A stretch of 64,000 nucleotides of DNA from Agaricus subrufescens (lineage: Eukaryota; Basidiomycota; Agaricomycetes; Agaricales; Agaricaceae): contig CM057064.1 in the NCBI GenBank assembly GCA_029945375.1, positions 2,954,531-3,018,530 on the forward strand. The letters run 5' to 3'. A program made the position numbers and the translations under genes. The notes under the pieces were generated by a model that was given only the letters and a program-made list of their open reading frames with translations, searched no databases and was not told where the DNA came from. Positions 13,424-24,129 of the stretch are shown piece by piece; positions within the stretch are counted from its first letter, which is position 1, and the number at the start of each line of letters is the position of its first letter.

Positions 13424-13429
13424 ATAAAG
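13424..13429 (+). promoter_or_regulatory. TATA box of fruit-body-type gene B
   Basis: TATAAA lies 83-88 bp upstream of the ATG at 13512, followed by a CT-rich leader ending shortly before the start codon. Position and context fit a core promoter. Confidence 0.45.
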
Positions 13430-13511
13430 CGAGGCCAGTTCTACTACAATAGTTCGTTGTGGACAATCACGTCTTACACCTTCTCTCCTCTGACTCAACT
13501 AGTCATTTAAA

Positions 13512-14606
13512 ATGCGCACCACCGCTCTCGTTGCCGCTATTATTGCAGGCTTGATCCCGTCTGCAATTACAGCACCGGCTGAGGCTATGACCTCAATGAT
13601 AGCCGCCCACTTCGGGACTGACCTCACTGCCAGTAACCATTATGGTTCGCCCAAGGCTCCTTGGCAGTCTGGTAGCAAGCCTGGCTGGTACTATGGTGGC
13701 CACCCAGACAAGCACCCCGATATTCCGTGTTTGACGCCGGTGAGTGATAGAATAGTTTTCATGCCTAGTGCGGAGTGACTGATGTGTGAGTTCATAGGAT
13801 AATTGCAAGTTCCTTAGTCAATATCCAGGGACAATTCATTGCCCGCCTACTTATCCGCCTCCACCACCTCACCACAAACCACCTCCGCCACCCCCGTATC
13901 ATCCTCCTCCTCATCACTCTCCCCCTCCCCCTCCCCCACACCACTCCTCTTCTCCCCCATACCACTCTTCTTCTCCTCCGCACCATTCATCCTCCCCCCC
14001 GCACCATACTACCACCAGTAATATAATTGTTATTGTTACCAAATCTACGACTAATTGACGCATCTACAGAACCTACCCACACTACACCCCCCCATACCAC
14101 GACTCCTCCGCCGCACACTACTCAACCCCCTCCCCCACCATCTGATGGTTATACCCCGACTTTCTACAACATTACTGCTGCTGTTCAAGCTGACGATTAC
14201 ATGACATTCGGTCTCGTTGATACCGTTGCGGGTAAAAAAAATCTTTTCCAGGTCATGATGTCGGATAGCTGATGATCCTCTTTTTTAGACTGTAAGACTA
14301 TGTGCAACTCGGTCCAAGGATGCGCTTTCGTGAATAGTAAGTTCCAACCAGGTTATCCCCACAAAATGTGATTGACATCGACATTTTTAGCTTATCATGA
14401 CGTCAACGGAAAGGTATGTTTTCCAATAAATAGCATTTCATCTGACTTGGCTGACTTTATAACAGGATGGTAGCACTCAGTTGACTTGTGCTCTCTTCGG
14501 TAAATGTCACGGCCCTGAAGATGCGGATAACAGGGGTGGTCAATCCCAGCCCGATGGAAGTATCGACTTCATCACCAATAGTGACGGTTACTGCAAGACT
14601 TCTTGA
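13512..14606 (+). CDS. Fruit-body-specific-protein-type secreted protein, copy B
   Basis: Six exons (13512-13739, 13798-14017, 14070-14231, 14289-14336, 14391-14413, 14466-14606) give 273 residues in one frame. After the signal peptide MRTTALVAAIIAGLIPSAIT comes an N-terminal module with SNHYGSPKAPW, GSKPGWYYGGHP and HPDIPCL. A long spacer rich in Pro, His and Ser (PPPP, HHSSSPP units) follows. The C-terminal core has NITAAVQADDYMTFGLVDT, DCKTMCNSVQGCAFVN, YHDVNGK, LTCALFGKCHGPEDAD and GGQSQPDGSIDFITNSDGY plus CK. This is the same core as copies A and C. It lies 0.9 kb after copy A on the same strand, so the two are a tandem pair. The His/Pro/Ser spacer suggests a cell-wall or extracellular location. 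No enzyme motif was seen. Confidence 0.85.
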
Positions 14607-16129
14607 TTATACTCCTAGCCTTTGAATATGGACATGGCGAAGAAAATGTTTCTATGTATTTACGTATCGTTTTGTATGGCCGCTCTTCGGAGGGGTGTGG
14701 TGAATCTATGAGTGTGACTCTACGGGAAAAAAGCCCGGCAGAAGAAACAGCGAAGACTGTTATGGAGTGCTTCCTTCGGATATATTACGACGACACTTCT
14801 AGTGATATGAGTCAAGAATGTATTAATAAGGACTGTGCGATAGGTGAATTCTGGATCCTTTGAACCCCGCCTCCAATGAACGAAAGGTTCGTATTTCTCC
14901 CACCGAGTTGCCGGCATAAGGTCGGCTAAGGAATTTGAGCCTCGCCCATCACGGAATTATGTCAGGTTCCTATACTGTTAGTTTGATCCTCTCTATCGCA
15001 TCTCGACAGTGTCACTGGAAGACTCGGACTTATTGCTAAATATAGGGCTTCCCTCGAGAGCATGTCGTTTCATCAGAAATCAGACCACTTTCCAATGACA
15101 GGTTTGGGAAAGAAATCACAGCATTTGGTTCATCCCGATTGGATTGTAAGTATATGTGACACATCACATCCCATGTCTACGGACTGCGTTCCTCGAGAGC
15201 TGTCAGATGTCAACGATGAAAGCGGTCTTCGGTTTGTATATAAGGGGCAATGCCCAGTGCCTTTCAAGATAAATTTACCTTATTGTGACAGGGAGGGCAT
15301 AGATTTCCCAAGCGTGGCGATCGAAAGCCGTGAAGGCATCTCCTCAGTGCCATGACACCTATGTATCATGTATACCATACACTCGCCCCGTACGCGTGCT
15401 TCATGTGTATGGACTTTGAGGTGGGAGTATAAGTTCTATGCGTTGATACACAGATTGTTACGTGTGTCCTATCCTTGTTGAAATCATATTGCTTCGTTAA
15501 GAGCTGGAGAGATGCACGGTCCCTCTAGTTTGCATATACAAGCATGTTGGAGTTAGGTTGCTCTACACGTTGATGGCCGAGTGAATGCCTAAGGATTATA
15601 TGCTGATATACTTCAGACAGATAAATTTTGGTTACAAACTTCCTCTTGTGTAAGCTGTCATTAAGGCTGTTGCTCGTCCAAAATTCCCTCATCATTTCTC
15701 ATAAGAGGCATTTTATAGCACGGCCTGATCCTGTACTAATTGTAGAAACATCTCATTTCCATGCTAATTTTGTTACGAGTATCTTTAAATGACTGGTTTT
15801 ATGTTTGATGCCTCTTTAGTCCTGTCATATTAAAAAACGAAACAGTAACTGAGGGTTACGACATCCACGAGATGTGAAATTAATTCAATCGGTACCAAGA
15901 TACAAACGTTGATAACGAGCACAGAAGAACGCACGGTAAACACATGATCTATCATACAGTTAGAGTACGGGCAGGCTGAAGGAGACATCGTGATACTTAT
16001 TGCAACAAACCAGATAGGCCAATAAAATTTCTCCAGAGTGACGGCGATCGCTTGGGGGAGGCGTTTTGCGAGCCTATGTGACACGAGACTTCAACTACGC
16101 ATTCGGTGACATCTGTTTCCCACTCCAAA
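14607..16129. other. Intergenic; nothing recognised
   Basis: A 97-codon plus-strand frame at 15062-15355 has no motif, signal peptide or splice context and is not called. The rest is AT-rich spacer between a plus-strand and a minus-strand gene, so it contains two 3' ends. Confidence 0.4.
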
Positions 16130-17144
16130 TCACTTCCCTCCTTTTCCTTTGCCACCTCCTCCAGCGTTGACCCCTTTGGTATTGTTTGCGGATCCACTAG
16201 TTGTCCCGCCTGCAGTGTTTCCTTTGGATGAGTTGGAGTCGGAGTTTGCTTTGCGTTCTGTAGCAATAACGACATGCATAAGCACAATGGAAAATGCTGA
16301 GAGAAACAACAATATACCGAGTTACCTGACTTAGGCTCCTTGATCACTGGCATGTCCGCGAAAGAAATATTGAAAGTTGCAGAGACGATATCAAATACCT
16401 CTGTTTGCTTGAGATCCGTACGAATAGGACTAAGCAATTTGTTTCCTATGGGAGACTTCGGGGCACGGAGACGCTCTCTCGCTTGTTGGATCAAGACTAA
16501 GGTATCCAGTCCAAGCGTTCGAGATTCTTCGATACTCAGGAGCTCTTCCCGAGAGGCGAGACAAACATATAGGGGGAAAAGGTAATTCTCGGGAAGCTTG
16601 TTCTCCTGATAAAGCTTGATTCGGGCTATCGGATCCATGTCATGATTCTCCAGATGTCGGATGGCTAAATCTTTGATATACGGGAAGTCCCATCGTGTAG
16701 CATAACGCATTATAGTAATCCAATCCTCCAATTGAGCTGAAAAATCTCCAAGTTTCCTGCAATGGTTATATTGAATGGTGATAATTACGATAGGACAAAA
16801 TCACCTACTCGTTGTAAAACACCCAAAGGAATCGGTCAAAATCCTGAGGTTCTTCCTCCAGTATAATGGCATTAGAGCTGCTGTAGCCCTTGAGTAGTTT
16901 GTCTCCGGAGTCGCCAGGTCCGATAAGTTCTTTCCTCCAAAATTCTGATTCACGTAGAAAGAAATGAGAGTGGACCCTGTACAAGATATGACCTAACTAA
17001 GCCGGGATGAGACCAATGACGGTGAAGAATGTAGCGTGAAGAGTGACACACCAGAAAGAATAGGTCGCCACCTCTAAGATGATACATCGGACTGGGAGAG
17101 AGACTAGGACTTTGCCCTACAGGTGGAGGAAGTTTGGGAGCCAT
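16130..17144 (-). CDS. BTB/POZ-domain protein, basidiomycete expansion, copy 1
   Basis: The ATG at 17142-17144 opens MAPKLPPPVGQSPSLSPSP, then YHLRGGDLFFL, the hallmark start of the BTB fold in mushroom-specific BTB families. Splicing gives HILYRVHSHFFLRESEFW, IILEEEPQDFDRFLWVFYNE, then LEDWITIMRYATRWDFPYI, KDLAIRHLENHDMDPIARI and KLYQENKLPENYLFPLY. After TFNISFADMPVIKEPK an intron with GTAACT..CTACAG joins a low-complexity Ser/Asn/Gly/Lys tail ending GGGGKGKGGK at the stop at 16130. I chose that end because the read-through frame to 15997 lacks a splice signal and the tandem paralogue also ends in a short Gly-rich tail. BTB domains mediate dimerisation and recruit partners such as CUL3; no DNA-binding domain was seen. 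It is about 0.8 kb from copy 2, same strand. Confidence 0.8.
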
Positions 17145-17941
17145 GTGTGTGGTATATGTGCAGGAGGGAGTAACTATGAATTTGACCTATCCGTAAATTG
17201 GAAGGCATCCTTATCTACCCCGAAAAGATGAGACCTCCTGAAGTTCTTTCGTGAAACGAAGACACGGCATTTCCACCTCATGGTAGCGAGTCATTTCCAG
17301 TTCTGCAAAGCCATCAATATGCTCAACTTCGAGAGGCCTTGAGGCAACTTTCCTTCACGTAAGCTGCACGCCTCCGGCTGGAGGAACATAGTTCACAGCT
17401 CAACGTTGATAACACCCGTCGAACACAAGCGATTGTGAGATATTGATGGCCTTGAGGCTGGGTACACGACGTGCGGGCTAAGCGTATGAGTGAAACAAGC
17501 TACGCAGCGAGGCTGCGGCGAGGTAAGGAGGTCTACACCCCACTTTGCCTCATGTTCACGAATCGAAGTTCTATTTCCGGAATATGAGCAAGATTACAAT
17601 CGTACTTTTTATTTGGCTGTTGTTACCTGCCTTGGTAAGAGATTTAAAGCCAACGGAGAAGCAGCGGGAGGCGGATAATACTAATAGTCAATTTGACATG
17701 AACACGTGTAATGATCGGGCTAGCGGTGCTTGAATCTGGGACTGCCGGTACATAGGCGAAAACAAAGTACAACAAGAACGTCTGAAGAAGGCTTGATTAC
17801 CTCCACTCGAGAATCATTTACAAAAAATGTATTAAATACAACATAAATTGACAACATAAGGGATTAGGGAGCTCTATCTTGGATACATAAGGTAGAAGGA
17901 TGGTCACCAAGGATGGCGACACAATTGACGTATTTGAGATC

Positions 17942-18869
17942 TTAATTTTTGGGTGTTCCGCCTCCACCTCTGGGCGTTGACGGTGGCTGTAAAACCTTGG
18001 TAATCAGCGGAACCACTAGATTATATCACTGGGTAAGCCCAGAATACTGACGTATAGCTGATGTATTACCCGATGCTTTGAGCGCTGCAATATCTTGAGG
18101 ACGTACACCGAAAGCTTCCGCCACGATATCAAACTTTTCATCAGGGCTGAGCACCTTGGCGTTCTTTTCCGCTGATTGAAGCGTTTCACGAGCCGTGAAA
18201 ATGTTGTACATCGTGTCATAATCGAAGGGTCGAAATTCCTCGCGCCCGGGCATACGTTCGCGGACAGCCAGTTGGAAACAAAATGGAAGCAAGTAATTGT
18301 GAGGAGCCTTATATTCAGTGTAGAGCTTGATCTTTGATATTGTGTCCAGAGTTGGCATTTGGTCGATGCGCGAGAAAGCTAATTCTCGGATATTCGGACA
18401 ATCCCATTCTGTGGCGAGGCGTAGCAGCGTGACCCATTCATGCAACTTCCATTTATAGAGGTCATATCTCCTGAAACTTCGATCAGTTTTGAGCCATATG
18501 AGAAAAAGGTTGACGAACGGATTGTAGAATACGAAGAGAAATAGGGCAAAGTCTTCGGGGTCTAGATCTATGAGAAAGGCGGTGGACTCGTCAAAGCCAG
18601 GTGGTCTTTGATTATCTCCGGGAGATATTGGTCCAACCATATAGGATCTCCAATATCCCGAAGTTTCGCGAAAGAAGTGGGAGTGTACCCGGAAGTACAC
18701 CGTTTCTCTTGCCTACAGCACCAGCGCTTATTACCTCCTAGTCCCTGGGATTCAAGTTGACTAATCAGACACTTACCAAAAAGAACAAATCGCCTCCTAG
18801 GATATAGTATTTATCATGGCGAGTTACAGCTTTGGGGGGAGAAGAGTAGGTCTCTCTGGCGAGTGACAT
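17942..18869 (-). CDS. BTB/POZ-domain protein, basidiomycete expansion, copy 2
   Basis: The start ATG is at 18867-18869 (MSLARETYSSPP). It has the same architecture as its neighbour: YYILGGDLFFL, intron, VYFRVHSHFFRETSGYW, DPEDFALFLFVFYNP, intron, RYDLYKWKLHEWVTLLRLA, TEWDCPNIRELAFSRIDQM, IKLYTEYKAPHNYLLPFCF. An intron (GTAATA..ATCTAG) after DIAALKAS leads to a short tail VVPLITKVLQPPSTPRGGGG ending TPKN, with the stop at 17942-17944. Length is about 255 aa. The two genes are tandem duplicates with matching intron positions but well diverged sequence. Likely role: a dimerising adaptor of unknown pathway. Confidence 0.8.
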
Positions 18870-20006
18870 GATTGTGGTCGGAGATAAGAGTATGATCAAA
18901 GTGCCCTGTAAAGACGGTCTTTATAGCAACTTATAATTGTGACGTGAACTTCCGCGGGCTGTGCCATTTAAGCTTATTCGGAGTAAATCCTTTTCCCCCA
19001 GAAAGGACCAGAACTTACACCAATGACATGTTCGATTCTCGGAATGACAGGCATTTTCAGGCATACTCACTCCCCTGAGAATATGCGTGATGTCAGAAAC
19101 CGATGTTAGAACAGATTTAAGGCAATGTCTAACGTTAAGATGTTCTTCAGCATTCATGCCCAAATATCCAACTCCAGCTGATAACCAGCCCTGGATGATT
19201 CTAAGACGAGAATTTGTTATTCCAAAATGTCCGCAGGAATCTGTATCTGGGCATTATGGGATATCTTGTTCAGGTATTATCAAGGTCTTTAGAACCCAAA
19301 ACGCTCGAATACGTCTGAGACTTCGTATCTGGTAATGCATAAATCCAGACCTGTTATTATGAAGTGCAGGCCCGGGACTTGAAGTTTCAGGCTTCAAGCC
19401 CGAGTCCAGGCCGAAGACGGCATATAGAGGGGTTCGGGGCCTGCAGTGCGCCGGGCCTCTAATGCGGAGTTTGAAAACTTTAGCAGCCGACCTTTTAACT
19501 TTAGATTCAGAAGGTAAAGCCGTTCGGGCCGCCTAATTGCATGCTCAAAAGACTCTGATGTCAAAGACCTACAACTATTGACCCTACAAAAGATTCGCTG
19601 CCCGGGACAACAATATAAAGCCGAGCTCACAAACCGCGAAGGTATACTTCTCAGCTCCTACTGGACCCTCAGGTTTGCAAAGATCAGGCTTGGCCGAAGG
19701 ATGTCCGGATAAATTGGTAAGAATGAAGACGATAATGGTAGGTTAAACTTGAAGTCTCTGACAGGCATTTCGATTCAGGTTTGGCATCAACATGAAAAAG
19801 AAGGATCTGGTTCTTCACAGGACGTCGTTAAGTCCGGATATTCAGGTGTTGGTAGTGCCTTTTATTGATTCACACTGACGCCTTCCTTTTACTCGTGCGA
19901 ATAAATTCAGCTCTAGAGCGACAAATACTTCCAGAACTAGAAGCACCACACCCTCGATACACGGGCAAGTTTCTTCACTTTCTCACCATCCTTGTACTAT
20001 CTAGTC
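18870..20006. other. Intergenic between divergent genes
   Basis: This holds the promoters of BTB copy 2 (leftward) and of the reductase gene (rightward). The part at 19370-19560 is GC-richer, with short inverted words such as CTTGAAG/CTTCAAG. No gene was recognised. Confidence 0.35.
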
Positions 20007-22030
20007 ATGCCCGGGCTAAATGGTTGGCATCCAGGTGAAAATATCATCCACGAGAAACTTGGCATCACGGGACGAGTAGCCTCGTTCTATACTAAGATTC
20101 AGGGAGAGCTCCCAGTCGAACATGCACAGTTCTTTGAAACTTGTTTACCGTTCCTACCAATAACGACACTCGACGAATCTGGGAGGCCATGGGGCTCGAT
20201 CCTTGCCGGAAAAGATGGAGAGAAAGGTTTTATTCGCAGCAGAGAACCTACACGCTTGGAAGTTAAAGCACAGACTTGGGATGGTGATCCCCTCGGAGAC
20301 AACCTGCGCATGTTCAACAAAGTCGAAAACTTGATGGTTGCGGGGATTGGAATCCAGTTTGAAACGCGAAGGAGGAACAAATTTGCTGGCGTGATCTCCA
20401 AGATCCATCAATCTGGACATGATATCGAGATGGAGTTGCTCGTTAAAGAAGCTATGGGGTGAGTCCTACTATTAATGTAGATCCTATTTGGTATTGATCT
20501 GGTCCAGAAATTGTCCCAAGTACATCAACGTTCGAGACTTTGAGCCGGTAGTACAGCGCAACCCAACTGTCATATATGATCAGCGATCCCTTTCCATAGA
20601 TGACAGGCTACCGGATAGCATGATCGATTTCATCTTGTCTTCTGATACTGCGTTCATCGGGTCATCATACATCACAAGCCCAGAATATAGAGAAAAGTAT
20701 CCATCACATCTTGGAATAAATCAAAGAGGTGGATTGCCAGGATTTGTTCGTGTAAGGAAGGATGGACGGACACTAGTGCTACCTGATTTCTCTGGTACAT
20801 TAATCTATTATCTAGTTCTATAATCTCAGATGTTAACGAATTGGCTCTAGGTAATCGTCTTATGACCACTTTGGGCAACATCGAGGCCACTCCACTCGCC
20901 TCTATGACCCTCGTCGATTTTGACTCGGGTGACATACTTTACATAACTGGTTCCGCCAAGAATGTAATGGGATCTCCTGCCCACAGGATAATGCCCTTCC
21001 AGAAGAGGCTCACTCTGATTCGCACTACTGCGTATATTTTCGTTCGTGACGCTCTGCCCGTTCGCCAGAAACGGGGTACCGTTCTCGTTCGGAGCCCTTA
21101 CAGTCCCCAGATATGACTACTAGCTGAAGAATCTTCGACAACTTTGTTCAGTAACGACGGACGTCCCGAGGCTAAGCTTTCTCAGATCAGATCACACGAT
21201 CCTCATATTGCGACATTCACCTGGACCACCTCCAAAGATCTACATATTATTCCAGGTCAAGCCATCATTCTCGACTGTTCCCAATTTTTGGGCACAGAGC
21301 AGTATCGTCACCTGGCTCCTACGTCTGACAACGACGACTGTATTCGCACTTGGACTGTGTCCTCGTCATCATCGGAGCCTTCACGCACGTTCTCCATCAC
21401 CCTCCGTCACAAGCCAGGTGGGATATTAACATCGGTTCTCTTCAGCATCGTGCAGAAGGTTACTCTTGAACAGCCCGGATTACTTCTCGACACCACATCC
21501 CTCAATGTAACGACGACAATTACTGGAATTTTCGGAGACTTCACTCTACCCAAAAGCTTATTTTCGCTTACAGAACCTGTTGAAAGGGAATTGGTTTGGT
21601 TCGCGGGTGGTGTTGGTCTTACACCCTTCCTCAGTATGCTAAGTTTTCTTCAGGCAAACAGAAAAGAGGAAAGTGTTGCGATTCGCTTTATCCTTTCTAC
21701 GCGGGAACCCAACGTCCTCCTCCCCTCATCTTTAATGTCTATACTGGTGTTGAGCCATCCTACACTACATCAAAAATCTTAATCAGTCTCGATGTCTTCC
21801 ACTCTGGCCTCGATGCGGTGAAGGACTTCACAGTTCCAATCGGTATCATTCTTCATCTACACGCCAGACGATTGGACGGGGATTATATCAAAGGAATGAG
21901 AGAGGACTTCAAGAAGGGTGAACAAGTGTATGTTTGTGGACCGGAGGTGTATACGGAGATGGTAGTCGGAGGTTTGGTAGAAGTTGGTATCTGCGCAGAT
22001 GGAATCCGAACGGAAGTGTTTAACTATTGA
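20007..22030 (+). pseudogene. Flavin-binding split-barrel / ferredoxin-reductase-type oxidoreductase with stop and frameshift
   Basis: Exons 20007-20458, 20508-20794 and 20851-22030. The N-terminal half resembles the pyridoxamine-phosphate-oxidase-like split barrel (FLPITTLDESGRPWGSIL, DFILSSDTAFIGSSY, VRVRKDGRTLVLPDFSG, LMTTLGNIEATPLASMTLVD, GDILYITGSA). The C-terminal half is a ferredoxin-NADP-reductase-like FAD/NAD module (HIATFTWTTSKDLHIIPGQA, CIRTWTVSSS, FSITLRHKPGG, ELVWFAGGVGLTPFLSML, RFILSTREPN, VYVCGPEVYTEMV). Such fusions are common in mushrooms. Two defects are visible. An in-frame TGA at 21114-21116 interrupts RSPYSPQI*LLAEES. A shift near 21715-21745 moves the frame between REPNVLLP and FNVYTGVEPSY, with no intron able to explain it. 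No 2Fe-2S ferredoxin domain follows VFNY. It is either a young pseudogene or an allele with sequencing errors; the rest of the coding sequence is well preserved. Confidence 0.8.
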
Positions 22031-24005
22031 GATTTGCGAATTCGTATGTATAGTGTTGTCGAGGATGTTGTTGGAGGATGGTGATACGGGGTAGTTGGGG
22101 TATGTTCCTAAGGTAAGCTGCGCTAGGTGAGGTATCCAACCAACAACAACGATGGCTCGCAACAACTTGTTAATTTATCGATCTCGAGTATAATGCTCAC
22201 TTCTTATAAATATTGAAAACGACTAAAAGAATGACTATGTATTCTGCGAAACAATCTCTATTGCTCTATATTACTGGCTGCGAAGAGACTATACCCGAAG
22301 TGAACGAAGCCGCTGAGGCCAAAAGTAGGTTAAGGATAAGCTCTGGGTAAACACTGGTAAGTCGGACGGGAGCAGCATGGACCATTAACTCACGGATAAG
22401 AGTCCTAAGGGTCCACTGATTTGAAGATACAGACTCATGTGGGTATCCCGACTTACAAAGAGCAGATCTATTACCTTGGACTTGGGGATGAGTGTTTTTC
22501 ATTTGATTTCTGCCCAGGAACGAGTGTCAGGAGTGAGTTCTTGGTATACTTCATTAGTGTGTTAAAATTTTCATGCTTGTGGGTGTTATCCGCAGGTTCG
22601 TGACTAGCCACAGAGTGTACAACTGGTGGAGGCCTTGGCTGATTAGTGGGGGGGTGCTCCGGTATTGGCGAATGTTGAAACTACTTGACAATGGTACGGC
22701 CACGTCGGCGGAAGAAATACTAGTCGTGTAAGTTTCTAAAACTTGAATTGAATCCATCCAGTGCAGAGCCGAATCGCCGGAAGTCTGTTTTAATAGTCAA
22801 CAAAAGTTAAATGAACAGGAGCGGAGGGGACATAACTGCGGCAGGGAACATCCGAGGTCCACGTGGTTACGACTCATCAAGCCGGACTCATACGGTCAGC
22901 ACCCGGCTATGCAACTGAGTCGAAAAAAAAAATGAGTAATATAATGACTCGGAAAATGCATTCTGCGATATAAGAGAGCCCGCACCTCGTGTTCCGGTGC
23001 TCTTCTCCCCTCCCTCACCTGGCCTTCCATCAGTTCTCGCCTGCTCATGATCAATCGCAACTTTCGGTGCTCAACATGGAAGTGATGGGTATCACATGTC
23101 GGAACGGCTATTGAATAGCGAAGCTTCGGTCGTCCTCGCCATCAAATTCTCCCGGTATAGGGCGCGCGCAGTGGCAGCTGTTCCTGCTGCGTTTCTGGAC
23201 TTGTGGAGTATTTCCGGCTGAAGCCGTGCAGTGGACGGCGGTGATCGCACGAAATCGGAAAGTGGATTTGAATGAGTTGCATCTACCTGTGTCCTCCTTG
23301 GAAACCGCTATTGTGGCGGGGGTCATCTGTATTGTTCGGTTGGAGTGCTTTATCAGCACAGGTATGACTCGAACGAAATAGCGGTTAGTAACACAGCATG
23401 GGAGTGGACGGGAGATAGAGAGGCTGTCAAATAGAAGCGAGCAAAGCGCATAATTGCGTTCAGCCGCGGTCAGCGGTGGTCGACGTTGGCGGAGGTCGAG
23501 GATGGAGAGATAAGCACTGTGCTGCGCCGAGGACATGTGTTCCGGTACGTCGGGTAGCCGCTCCTTCCCCGAGCCACCTCGTGCGGGCCGAAAATGCCCT
23601 TGACCCATCTGCGCGCACACGGTGGCGCTTGGCGATACCCGATATGGGAAGGGAGCGGCGGAGATGGGGCGGGAATCGGGGCGGCGCGTGTCAGGGTGCT
23701 GTGCCCCGTGAGGCGGGACAGGCCCGATATAGAATAAGGGCGGAGGGCATTGCGATAGAAGCGTAGATTTGTCAGCTGATGTCCGCTTCCGAACGCGAAT
23801 ATGACTCGGCTTGGGAACGGATCGAGTCAGCGCGGGTGGTCTGTGCGTCGCGACGGCGACTGAGCAGGGCGTGGACGTGCGTGGCGGGCTGATGGACGAG
23901 CAGCCGTGCGGCGAGCGCGCGGGCCGAGCTGACGTGGCGAGCACAGCCTGCACCGCCTTTCGGGGTCCGGGTGCGGGTCGGAGTTTGAAAGGCTGCGGCT
24001 CGCCA
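22031..24005. other. Spacer and GC-rich upstream region of the bZIP gene
   Basis: The left half has nothing recognisable beyond a short exon-like piece (22600-22736, plus) of unknown family. From about 23100 the DNA becomes clearly GC-rich and CpG-dense, which opens long frames by chance, including a 336-codon minus-strand frame. TGACTC/TGAGTC half-sites occur at 22916-22921, 22945-22950, 23365-23370 and 23802-23807. I read this as an extended promoter. Confidence 0.45.
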
Positions 24006-24011
24006 TATATA
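24006..24011 (+). promoter_or_regulatory. TATA box of the GCN4/cpc-1-type gene
   Basis: TATATA lies about 120 bp upstream of the start codon and 9 bp before a perfect TGAGTCA. This would place transcription start roughly at 24035-24065, leaving a leader of under 100 nt without an upstream ATG. Confidence 0.45.
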
Positions 24012-24019
24012 GCGAGGCC

Positions 24020-24026
24020 TGAGTCA
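24020..24026. promoter_or_regulatory. GCN4/AP-1-type site TGAGTCA (proximal promoter)
   Basis: Perfect seven-base bZIP recognition core for the GCN4/cpc-1 class, just after the TATA box of a gene encoding such a protein. Autoregulation is known for fungal cpc-1/cpcA genes; here it is inferred from position only. Confidence 0.5.
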
Positions 24027-24104
24027 GAGTCCGCCAGATCGTTTCTTCCCCCGACTCTCTCCAGCTTGGACTCTCTTCCAAGCCCCCAGTGCCCCCGTCC
24101 CGCG

Positions 24105-24111
24105 TGAGTCA
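24105..24111. promoter_or_regulatory. Second GCN4/AP-1-type site TGAGTCA
   Basis: A second perfect TGAGTCA, 18 bp before the start codon at 24130. It overlaps GTGAGT, which could alternatively be a 5' splice-like word, but no acceptor follows before the ATG. Confidence 0.4.
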
Positions 24112-24129
24112 TTTGCACACATTTTGATT

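Noticed and set aside
15997..16129. Longer C-terminus for BTB copy 1 by read-through
   Set aside because: The splice GTAACT..CTACAG gives a Gly/Lys-rich tail like that of the tandem paralogue, whereas the read-through keeps an intron.
22420..22736. Exon-like segment ending LLDNGTATSAEEILVV (plus strand)
   Set aside because: The last part reads like a real C-terminal exon, but no upstream exon joins it in phase and the family is unknown.
23108..24118. A 336-codon minus-strand open frame antisense to the bZIP promoter
   Set aside because: It lies in GC- and CpG-rich DNA where stops are rare by chance, has low-complexity Arg/Pro/Ser composition, no domain and no splice structure. Antisense transcription cannot be excluded.
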